A stretch of DNA of 64,000 bases. It comes from Timema cristinae (lineage: Eukaryota; Arthropoda; Insecta; Phasmatodea; Timematidae). The number at the start of each line of letters is the position of its first letter. The stretch's first letter is position 1. The DNA lies in contig JBCFYV010011135.1 of the NCBI GenBank assembly GCA_039000515.1, forward strand, positions 29,541,876 through 29,605,875, read 5' to 3'. Below, in pieces: positions 38,101 through 50,100 of this stretch. The notes beneath the pieces were generated by a model. The model was not told the origin of the DNA, ran no database searches, and saw nothing but the letters and a program-made list of their open reading frames with translations. Both the position numbers and the translations under genes were made by a program.

Positions 38101-41100
38101 TGGGAATAGAGAGGATTTAATGAAAAGTGGACAGAAGGGAGAGTTGTTCTATTAGTGTGTAAGAGACTGGCTGTGGAGAAGGGAAGTGTCCTTTAAGTGT
38201 AAGGAAGTGTTGTACAGGGTGTACTTTGTATCCATTGTCACACATGTAGCAGAAACATGGACATTGAATGCAAGAGAGACTAGGAAAGTGGAGGATATGG
38301 GAGTGAAGTTAGCTGTCACGAGGAGAAACAAGATTAGGAATGACGTTATCCGGGAAAGAGTTGAGGTACAGGGAGTAAATGAGATAGTAGAGGAAGCAAG
38401 GCTGAGATGGTATGGTCATGTAATGAGGATGGAAAAGTAGAGGATGCCAAAGAACATGCTGGAGATGAAGTATGTGTGGAAAAGACCACAAGGGAGGCTA
38501 AGAAAGAGATGGGAGGAGAAGATAAAACATGCTTCATTGTCCGAATGGTCTAAAGTGTAACTCTTGTGTTGGACTGGCCTGCTGATGACGAGATTGGGGT
38601 TCGAAACCCAGTCGAGTCTACTGAGGGTGGTTTTCCCTAAATAGTTTCCCACTTACCTTCCACGCAAATGCTGATAGATTACTTCTAAAATGCTACTACC
38701 CTCATCCCAATCCCTTGATAATAATTATCTTATATGCATACAGGTAGTAAGACGCGATGATAACAAACAGAAAGTGTTTGTGAGAAAAGAAGATTAGACG
38801 AGAGTAAAGGAGAGGAAGAATGGTGGAAGGGAAGAGAAAGACGCTGCCACAGGCTAAAAACAGTTGAGGATGAATATTTCTAAACCAAGAACCTGTGTAG
38901 CTTATACTAATAAGTATCTTCTCTTTCTTAAATTCAGTCCCACCAATTGGGCTTTTCAGGTAATGTTTGTGAGCCCCGAGGGCCCCGAAGTGGTCGAGAG
39001 ACTGGAGGACTGGCGGTACCGTCTTGGTGACACTCTCCGCCTCACCGTACAAGCGCTATCAGAGAAGATTACAGCCAACGCGAGAGTCTTCGCCGATAAC
39101 CAAGTCATCCTAGGGACGAGTCGACATTGGTGGCCCACAAGCTGCCTGCCAGAAGTCAGGAGAAGCATCGAGCTCGGCACGGTCGGTGCTCTTTACTGTT
39201 TCTTAGGCAGGGCTACCATATGCCAGGGAAAATAAGAGGAAATTTCATGTCCTTAAAACATAGAAACTTTCTCACAAAAAAAAAAAATATATATATATAT
39301 ATATAAAGTCGGATCCACTACTATAAGAATTCGATTTGAATATAAATTTTGGGGAAAAATGATGTTAATAATAACAATAACGATGATGATGATAGAATAA
39401 TAGAGAATAGAAATATTAATTAAATGCTAACAATTTTTTGCCATTTTTTTTAACCATCGCCTTGGTGCCATTTTTGCTTTTTTAAGGCCGGTTTAATATT
39501 CATATATAACACACAACTAAGTCTAAGACGACATTGGCTCCGAACTTGGCAGTATTTTTTCTCTGCTGTACACGATCGACAGCGCACAACACTACAAAGT
39601 GATCACATTGCTTACAGCTACGGCGGTACACCGAAGAACGGTTTCACCGAGATCTTGAGTAGATTTTCCAGAAAACCACGCCATCTCGTTAAAAAGTGAT
39701 ATTGACTTTTACAATATGTATTTATCACACACACACCTCATCTGGTAAAAATCATATTGCTTGAAGACCAAAAATATGTGCGAAAAAAAACAAAAATATA
39801 TATCGAAAGGGATAAAGTATCCCATAAAGATCTCCTTTCCGACACTAATGTTGTTAAATGGTCCAAATTAACCGTTGCGAATCAAGATAAACCCGTATTT
39901 AAAATATTGGATAGTTTAATAAAAATATGAAAGTAATAGAGCACAATTAAAAGTAAAACTATTAACACACATTTATACACACTTGCTATTATAGCATTTT
40001 CCTCAAGAAGTAGTTGTATGATGCTATAATAGCAACAAAATATTGAAATATGTTTAAATATCTATTTATTGCAAATTGTTTTTGCTCGATGCCCTTTATT
40101 TCATACAAATATGCTTATCTTAGTATTTTCTGTTCATTTTAGGCATAATCAAAATAAGCATCAATCTCACTCTATCTAATAAGAAAATTAAATAGTCAAC
40201 ATTCCCTAGATTTACATAAATTAACCTACCAGCTGTCATACAGACTCCACCCCAACTGCCATTATTGTTTACAAAAAAAAACAACTTATTCGTTTTTGTG
40301 CTCCGTCTTGGTCAGAACCACTTGATTGGTAACACAACACTCGATACCAAGATCCAGGTGACCTGGTGGTCTAGAGGTAAGGTGTCGGATTTCTGTGCTG
40401 GGGTCCGGGATTCAATCCTCGGTCCCGGCACAGATTTATCTGATTACCAAACCCTTCCTTCACCTCTGACAAGACATCTTGTGAATGTGGGGAATACCAG
40501 TCCTCCGCCGTGGTTCGGATTCCACGTTAAACTGTAGGTCCTTCATTTCATCTCACAATCCCCCTACCATTACACATTAGCTTAAGTGTGTATAAACGAA
40601 ACGGGTAGTAAGACGCGGTGCTAATAATAATAATAATAGATACCAAGATTTGACCAAGTTAATCGCGAAAGCTCACCCATACAGTTTGTTTCATTATAAA
40701 CTGTTGTAATTGTTGCACCATATGCTGTGCACTATTTACCATTAGCTGTGTTATACATGAATATACATCTACCCAGCCTTAGTATGAATTTTTATGTGTT
40801 TTGGTGGTTTTAAAAAAAAAAATCTTACTTCAGTGTATTTATGGGTCCGACATCTTATCCCAGTCGGTAACGTGTCTGTCTACTGAGCTAAGGGTCCTGG
40901 GTTCGAATCTTGGCACGGCTGAAAACTTATCATCGGTGAAATGTGGGTTTACCCTTTCACAGTGATAATTTAATGACCGGGGACTGTATGTAGTGTCTGT
41001 CCTAGTCTTAATATAGATTATAAGGCATACAACAGGCGTAGCAATCCGGTAGTGGAAAATATATGGATTGATTTAAAAAAATTGGCCCAGGCTGGAAACA

Positions 41101-44100
41101 CAGATGGATGTAACATAATATTAGTGTATTGACCCGACTGTAAAAATATTACCATTTTGATAGTAAAAATATTATTCATGCTTCAAACCATAAACTCTAT
41201 TTACTTCTAGCTTTTTATTCTTTGTGCACTGCTAGTTGGTAGCATTTATTGTAAACTGTTTCGCAGGTCTCCCTTATCATCTTGAATGACGTAGAGATGA
41301 TGGATGTACACATGGAGGCCTTGCTATCTCATCTGGGGACTCGCCCCCTGGACAGCCTTCGCCTCGTCGCCCTAAGTGGGGCCACTTTGATCAACACCCA
41401 GGACCTTGCCACTTTCCTGCGCATCCCAAAGAGCCACCTTTTCAATTTCAAGGGGGCGGTGTCCAAGAATTCTCCAAAGGCCGTCATCCGAACGAGGAGG
41501 TACGCGGAAATGTCCCAGTCGGCTCGGGCGACTGCGATGGTTCGCGACGTCTGGAAGGCCCTTTCCCATCACACACAGTCGGGGCACTCGGCGGTGGTGT
41601 TTGTCCCTTCCACGCGTCTGGCGGGGTTCACGGCATACCACCTTCAAAGGTGTTTGAGTAGGTGCGGCTCGGGGCTCTGGGTTAGGTGCCAGAAGGAGGC
41701 GGTTGAAGAGTTGGCAGGATCTATCGAAGATCCGCTGGCCGCGGTGTGTATTAGCTACGGAATGGGCATCGTTCATTCCGGTATGTCCGCGCAAGACTGC
41801 AGGGATATCCGGCATGCCTTCCACAACCAGATACTGCAGGTTAGGCTTCTGTTTAAGTTTCCTTGGTAAAACCTTGTACTATTTGGTAGTTTGTCTTGCA
41901 CCGTCCAATTTTCATATAAAGGACTTTTAATAAAATACAAACACATGGTTTTCCCCTCTACCTCCACACAAATGTGGGTAAACATTTTATAAATATAATA
42001 CCATAAGCGTAGTTAGTACAGAGGGGATAACCCAAATGGTTATTAAGACGAGGTGCTAAAAAAAAACTAATTTGATGACATTTTACTCTTATTCGAATTA
42101 CAACTACTCGAGGTTAGCACGATTGAAACATACTAAGATAATGTGGATTAATATAGGGTTTTAATATACACTAGACTAAATTAGAACACACTAAATTCTC
42201 TCAACTTTGAAAACAAATTTCTACAAATAAATAATTTGTAGCCGAAATGCTCGGTGACAGGCAACTGACTCTACAAAGTTGAGGGGGTGACAGTTCAATG
42301 GAGACCATGGGTCGCCCGATGATTCACTCTTATACTCATAGGGGTGTACCAAGTCCACTTTTTCAATTCAAACCGAAATCGAATCGAGCATATGAAATAT
42401 TCTCTAAGCCGAATCGAAGTTTAAATATTTTATTGTATTTGTTTTATGGTTGAAAAAATATATTGTGTTTTTTATTCTACCTTAGGAACTAAAATTACTT
42501 GTAAAATGTCTTATCGCACAATTGTTTGTATTATTTCGTGTTACTCTGATGAATTAAGCTATTATCACAACATCCAATTAAATTTCTACATATTTCTTAC
42601 CTTATTAAAATTAATGTGCTATGTATAAAACAGCTCAGAATGACAGTAATAGAACATAAGATGGGTAATTTTAACTGTCAATATTTTTATTAGCTAAGCT
42701 TTGAATTCAAAGCTTATATTTGATTTGAAGTTTCGAAGTTTCACACATCCCATATTAGACAACTGAACCAGTTTAAAACAAATCATTTACTAGACATTTC
42801 CTTCGAAACACAAGCTGTGCGATGGAACTCAGCTGTTATTTTCTTACTATATCTATCAAGCGTGACGGGTGCACATCACATGACTTGACTCGTGATGATT
42901 ATATGCAAAATAGATTTACTAACTTTTCTAGCTTTCAAATATTATTATTTAGCACCGTGTCTTACTACCCGTTCAGGTTATACGCTTTAAGTACTAATTA
43001 CGTTAATGAATTTAGGAATTGGGAAGGTTGAATTAGAGGAAGTGAACCCGCATTTACGTGGAGGGTGAGTGGAAAACCATTTAGGAAACCCCCCTTACCC
43101 CCGCCATTTCACCTGACTGAGATTCGAACCTCGATCTCCCCGTCCTCAGCAGTCGAGCTCAACACGACAAGCGCGTCAGCCAACTACGCCACCGAGGCGG
43201 GTCATTGGACTGTAGTAACTTTTATATCTGTCAGCTTAGGTTCTTCCTATGAACAATGAAGTGTAGTAACACAATTTTAAGTGATAAAAGGGAAAATTGT
43301 AAAGAATGATAGAACACTTAGATAAAAACATGTAAAAAGAATTACAGAAAGGACAAACACAGGAAATGGACATATGATGTGAATATATATTATATATCTC
43401 TATAACAAAAACCTCTTTTCATTTTTTGAGGTTCTCTTTGTTAAGTATTGAAATCGTACAAGAACTCAGGATTGACGAACATTGTTTTTATTATATTCCT
43501 ATCATTTCGTTTTAATCTATTTGAGGTAAGGGGCTCTTTCTAAATTAAAAGAGATTATATTAGCACATGAAAAAACTAACTTAGATCTAGAACAGACACA
43601 ACATCCAGTCCCCGGCCATTAATTTATCAATCAATGTGAAAGGTGAAACTCACATTTCACCAATGATACGTCTTTTGATCGTGTCAAGAATTTAACCCAG
43701 GGCCCTTTGCTCAATAGACAGACACGCTACCGACTGAGCTGAGATGTGCTTATGTTCCTCTGCCTCTTTTCTGTACCTCCCTCGACACTTGAAAATATAC
43801 ACATCAAACAGAGGAAAGAGGTTTTCCTTACGTATATTTATTACAGGATTTTAAAGGACTAAAGGACTTTATTTTTTTATTTTCTTAGACAGGACTAGTA
43901 AAATATTTAAGCCCAAACACTGCCTCAGTACCAGCGGTATGTTTCAAACCATGAAATAACGGTTTTCGGTTTTAGGTAGTGATTGTCACAGCCGAGGTTT
44001 CTCAAACGCTACGGTTCCGCAGCAACGTGGTCGTCGTGGAAGGGACAGAACGCTACAACCCCGACACGCGACAGTACGAGGACCTTTCCGTCTCGGCCAT

Positions 44101-47100
44101 GTTGAGGATGATACAGACTTGCTCTGCCGCTTGTCACGACTGCAGCCCGTGTACCCCGGAGGTATTATGATTCTCAATTAACTATGGGTGATATGTGATG
44201 CTCAAAGGAAGGTGGAGTTACACCGGAGTCACGCCAGAGACTGCTTGGGATCTACCTTAAGAGCAACTCAACCTTCCTAGGTCTCTGCCCCAACTTTACC
44301 ATCGAATCATCTTGCATACAGTCTTATATTCTTTTAAGTCACTAGGCAAGTAATTGTCTTTAAAATTTTATATTTAGGGACATATTTGTAAGAAGGTACA
44401 GGAAAGCTGTTATTTATGTTTTGATATTACAAAAAACATAAAAAAAGGGTGCTGGCAGGAAGGAAATAAATTCACCTAATGTTGAGGTTAGGGGCTTGTC
44501 TGGATTTGGTGGTGTACTGAGAGGCCAGTTTCCATATTCTTAGCTGTGAAGGGTTGCATAGATGCCACTTTGAAAAAAGTAAAATCAAATTACATATTAC
44601 ATTTTCAAAGCCGGAAAGAAGTCATATCTATTTTTTGAAAGTAATTCGTACCCATAGTTAATTAATCATGTTGCAGAAACATGGATGTGTGAGATATGGG
44701 TTGGGGAGGGGTTGGCAGGGTATGGCACGCGCGCGCGCTAGCTGTACCGCCTGAAACTGAATTAGAATTGAATTTTTCTCTATGCAACATCTCGAGATAT
44801 CAATAATTGAACCATCCATAAAATATGGTATATGGCCCTAACCTTATTTTTAAAAATGTGTTTCCCTCAAGGTGTGGATCCTAGCCCACAAGACCAAACT
44901 GGCAAAATACCAGGACTGCCTGCGGGGGCATGTCACCTTGGAGTCGGGTCTCATCGACGTGCTTCCAGGGTATCTCCTGTCTCTCTTAGACGCTGGGACC
45001 CTAGAGAAACCAGATGACGAGGCCGCCAGGACGTGCCTCCACGACACGTACCTAGCACTCAGGCTCTCTTCTAACCCCTCCTACTTCCTGTGCAAAGCCG
45101 AGGGAGGCGGCCACGTCTCCTCGTTTCTCGCTATGTGGGCAGACGCAGCGGTGAAGACGTTGGCCAACGCGGGCTGTGTTAAGGTCGATCAGGTCGGTAA
45201 AATTCCATCTTTTTTTTAAATTTTATTTTTTTAACTAAAATGAAATTTTAGAAGGGCCCTTATAAAGTGTATAGGAAGTGTTTTACTGGGCGTACCTTGT
45301 ACCCATAATTACACATGCAGCAGCAAAATGGACATTGAATGTATGAAAGACTAGGAGAGTGGAGGCCATGGGAATGATGTTTGTGAGAGCTTGTTAGTTG
45401 TCACGAGGAGAGAAAAGATAAAGGATGAAGTTATCCGGGGAAAGAGTAGGAGTACATGAGATAGTAGAGGAAGCAAGACTGAGATGTGTAATGGTCATGT
45501 AATGCAATTTCTAATCCATTAGCGTAATTAGTACTTAAAGCGTATAACCCGAACGGGTAGTAAGACGCGGTGCTAAATAATAATAATAACTTATCTGTGA
45601 AGACATTCTAAAATGGTCAAAAAACTACCTTTTCAATACAGTTTTTATCCAAATATCATTTAATATTTGAATAATGTTCAGTATTAGGAACTTCTATTAA
45701 CTCTTTATCTCCATTAATGTTTAACCAGAAATGATCCACGTGCAATAGTGTTGGTGTAAAGCTACTATTTCTAGCCGAGACTGTATCAAGAGTTGATTGG
45801 CGTGTGATGCCGCTTTAATCAACATCTCTATTCTTATGGTAGATTCAGGACTCGATGCTAAAACAAATATTTAGTGTCATAAAATAGTGAATATGATTGA
45901 TCTGAAATCACATAAATGGATTGATAGTTTAAATATTGATTAATTGAGAATAAAAAATGTGTGTGTTTTTTTGTTTTTGTTTTCCCCCAGGGTTTGATTC
46001 AGATCACTGATCTCGGCAGATCGATGTTGAGCAACCAGCTATGCCACATCACAGTGAACACGCTCGACCGGAAACTGGGGGCCGACATGACCTTGGAGCA
46101 GGTGGTCCGAGTTCTGGTCCTGGCTAGGGAGTTTGAGGAGCTGCTTCCTTTCAGGCAGACCGAGAGACTGTTCGCCAGGTACAGTCTTTTATATCATCAT
46201 CATCATCAGCTTGTGGCCAGGTCAGTTTAGTAAAATGAGTTTGTAGTATCTGCGAAGTTTTGTAGGCTCGTCATTTTTGAGCTTTCACTTGATGTACTTA
46301 ATAATCAATTTTTAAAACTCAATAGTAAGCATAGATAAGCTATTTAACTTAGATAATATCAGCACTTCTACTTATAAGTCATTCGGTTACTTAACAAATT
46401 GTTAAAAATTAATTTCAATTTTCACATTAATAACGTAATAGAGCTTTAAAACCACTTTCGACCTGTAAATTTATTCAATATTGTCGTCCATTTTGAATTG
46501 TACTTGATAGACGTTGTTTACTTTTGTTTCCATGACAAAGCAATGAAAATTATTTTATTTTTACCTGGTCCCTTTCTAAAATAATAATTTAAGTTAAATT
46601 AAAATTGTAATATTAAGAATATAGTATTGTATTAAATGTTTTCAAATTTGAAGGTATTTAATTCTCATATTAATTAAGATGTTTAACTACAAATCTAGCT
46701 CTAGTTTAGTTACTGTTTGATTATAGAATTATTTTGGTTAACCTGTTTAAAATCAATGTTGATCTTATTTATTGCAATACATAATTTACCAAACTTACCA
46801 AATGTATATTAATTATATTATAATTATATATTTGCATCCAATATCCTTTTCCTGTGTTTGTCCTCTCTGTTATACCTTTTACATGTTCCTATTTGTGTGT
46901 CCTATCATTCTCTACAATTTTCCATTTTCTCCCCATTTGTGTTCCTCTGCCCCCTCACCCCCCCCCCCAACTCTCTTTTAGGAAGTTGGTTGTGCGTTTC
47001 ACACTCCTCCTATATTCGAATGGAATGAAATCTAGGACAGAGGATTGGGCAGTGACGATCGAGTTTCTTTAGAGTCAGCCATTAACGTTTTGTCCGTTCG

Positions 47101-50100
47101 TTAAATCTTACTTGTGTTCGTCCCTTTTATATGTTTTGTATCCACCTTTCCTGTACGTTCTTACAAATATAACACATTTATATTTTTTTTAATTTACTGT
47201 TCATATTGTTTGCTAGAAATTTATTTATATTTATTTTAATTTTAAAGTATCATCAACTTTTATAATCATTAAAAATTGAATTGAAGTAACTTTCTCAACA
47301 AAATAATTTTTAAGAAAGCCCTCAAAACGTGCATGTGCAACTGCGCATAGAGGAATGGAAATGGAACAGAAAACGTGATCATGTAAAATTACACTAAGGA
47401 ATAATAAATGAAATACGAAACATTCAAATTTCTGATTGTTTAGTGTTTTTAAGTTTTCTTATAGGGTAAATTAGGTTACTGAAGAATATTTTGGGGAAAT
47501 ATCAACTTATTAAAACGTCAGTTTTATTAACTTTAATCAAGACAGTGTGGAAACTCTCTACAATAATGCAAACTGATAGTTGAAGAAGCCAAAATGAAAG
47601 GATGGTTAGGTTAGGAATAGATACAAACAAATAAAATTCTCTATTTCTTCTTAAACTTTTACACTTCCCACTTTTTCAAACTTCCACAGTCACACATTGT
47701 TTTAAATTTTTGGGAATATTTATTTCTCATATGAAGAGACATTAATGAAAAAGTAATATTCCTGAAAATTCAAACATATGTACAACCGTTAAAGTTTTGA
47801 AGAAGTGGGAAGTGTAAAAGTTTAAGAAGACAGAAGAGAGAAGTGTGTTTGTTCCTAACTATCCTTTCAGGTTGACTTCCTTCACTATCACTTAATTTAC
47901 ATCACTGTACAGTGTTTATACACTGTCTTATTGTACATTTACAAGCCATCATGCAATTATTCATTTTATTAACTTTGTTTTATAATTGTTAGTGTAATTA
48001 TATTGTCCTTGGTGACCTGGTGGTCTAGGGGTAAGGTGTCAATTTCCGTGCTGGAGGTCCGGGGTTCAATCCTCGGTCCCGGCACAGATTTATCTGATTA
48101 CCAAACCTTCCTTCACCTCTGACAAGATGTGTATTAATCACAACTTGTGAATGTGTGGAATGTCAGGCCTCCACCGTGGTTCGGATCCCCCGTTAAACTG
48201 TAGGTCCTTCATTTCATATCACAATCACCCTACTATTACACATTAGCGTAAGTGGTATAACCCGAATGGGTAGTAAGACGCGGTGCTAATAATAATAATA
48301 ATAATATATTGTCCTTAAAGACATGAGTGTTGAAATTATTTTCGATAATTTTTTTATTAGATTTTTATTTAACTTTTTTATTCAACTATTTACGCTTTAT
48401 AAAAATGAGTGTCATTCATATTTTAAGAACTTGTGTTTTAGTATACTTTTTAACATTTTAAAATCATAAATATACTCTTAACTCAGGAGCTTTTATAAAT
48501 ACTCGACTTGAATGAAAAAACCCAAGCTCACAGACCCCTGGTTAAAAGCATTGTTTTCTTTCAGTAGTCATAGTAAGGAGCTACCTTGGAGACTACCCGA
48601 CGAACGTGAGCTACCTCAGACTGCCCGTAAGGCCCTACTTCTTCTCCAAGTCTACTTGCTTCGTCTCCGAATGCCCGAGTCAGTCTTCACCTGTGCGGAA
48701 ATGAGATTCATGCTAGTCACGGCGAACTCTGTGTTGCAGGTACTCATCGGGCGACCGGCCCGCTCTTTCAATTCATAGCAGGGAAAATCAAATTGATGCA
48801 GGGGGGCCAGCGACTTGGGAAGGCTGGAAAATGGGGAAAAGTCAGGGAATTTGATCTATTTTCTGGAATTTACACATATTCGCTAAAATTAATACACAAC
48901 TTACAACAATACATTTGTATTATATTTGTAAGAAGATACAGGAAAGGTGGATATAAACATATGAAAGGGACGAACACAAATGGCTCTTATAGTGAAAAGA
49001 AGAACACAGTTCACACTTTACACCGCTGTCCCCTGGACAAAGAGATAATAGCTGCCTCTTGAAGAAAGTTGCTTATCACCTCCCAATCCCTCATACCTAG
49101 GTTTCATTATATCGGTAGCTGATCAGGAAGGAGTGTGAAAAGCGCTATGCAACATCCTAAAAGTAGAAATCTTAACGACATAAAAGGGAGAAAAAATAAA
49201 TTGGTAAAGGACAATATAAAGTGTGAACTGTGTTCTTATTTTCATTGTAAAAACCATATTGTGTTTGTTTTCTGTCTTCTATCCACCTTTCCTATACCTT
49301 CTTCAAAATATAATGCAATCAGACTGAGTTTCGAAATTTGAAGGTATATTGGAGATTCGGATTTGTAAAATGGTGTGTTCGACCCAACTCTAGTTTTTAA
49401 GACATATTTGAGGTTGTAGGCGATGTAAATTATGTAACACTCCATTAGTCTACTAACTGAGCAACTCATTAGAAATACTTGATCAAGTACGGTACCAAAT
49501 TCTGGTGGCGTGTTTAACACACATATTAATTTGTTCAACGTCTTTCATTCGGAGGAATAGCCTTTTAAATATTCCTACCCTGGGTATAATGTGGGTCTCC
49601 CCTTTCCCAGTGATGAATTAAAGGGCGGGGGGCTGTGTGTTGTCTCTTCTAGATTTAAGTTAGTTTATAAGTTGTGTGCTGATATAATCAGTTGGTTGAA
49701 AAAAAAAGGCACATTAAGTACCTTGAATAAAATATACAGTTGGGGTCTAATCCACAATTTTATGAATACAGATCTCCAATTTACCTTCGAATCTCAAATC
49801 CTAATCAGAATTTTGGAAATAAAGTTAAATGTAAGAGGAAACATAAAATAATATAAAATATAAATATAATTCTTTCATATATAAATCCATTATAACATTC
49901 ATACATTGAGTTAAGTGTTAAATTACTGGTCTGGGGTCTGGTTGTTTAAGTTTGTGCTTAACCACCAATAAGAGGTATTGGAGCTTCAAACAAATCTTTT
50001 TTTTTTTTTTTTTTTTTTTCTTTTTTTTTTCCTAAGTCTCGAATCCTAAATATTGTTAAGGGTCCGAGGATCCATCCCTAAACATAAAATAAATTGTATC

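Noticed and set aside
41372..41824. 150-residue minus-strand frame opposite exon 21
   Set aside because: Shadow of the GC-rich exon; no family resemblance, while the plus strand aligns to ASCC3.
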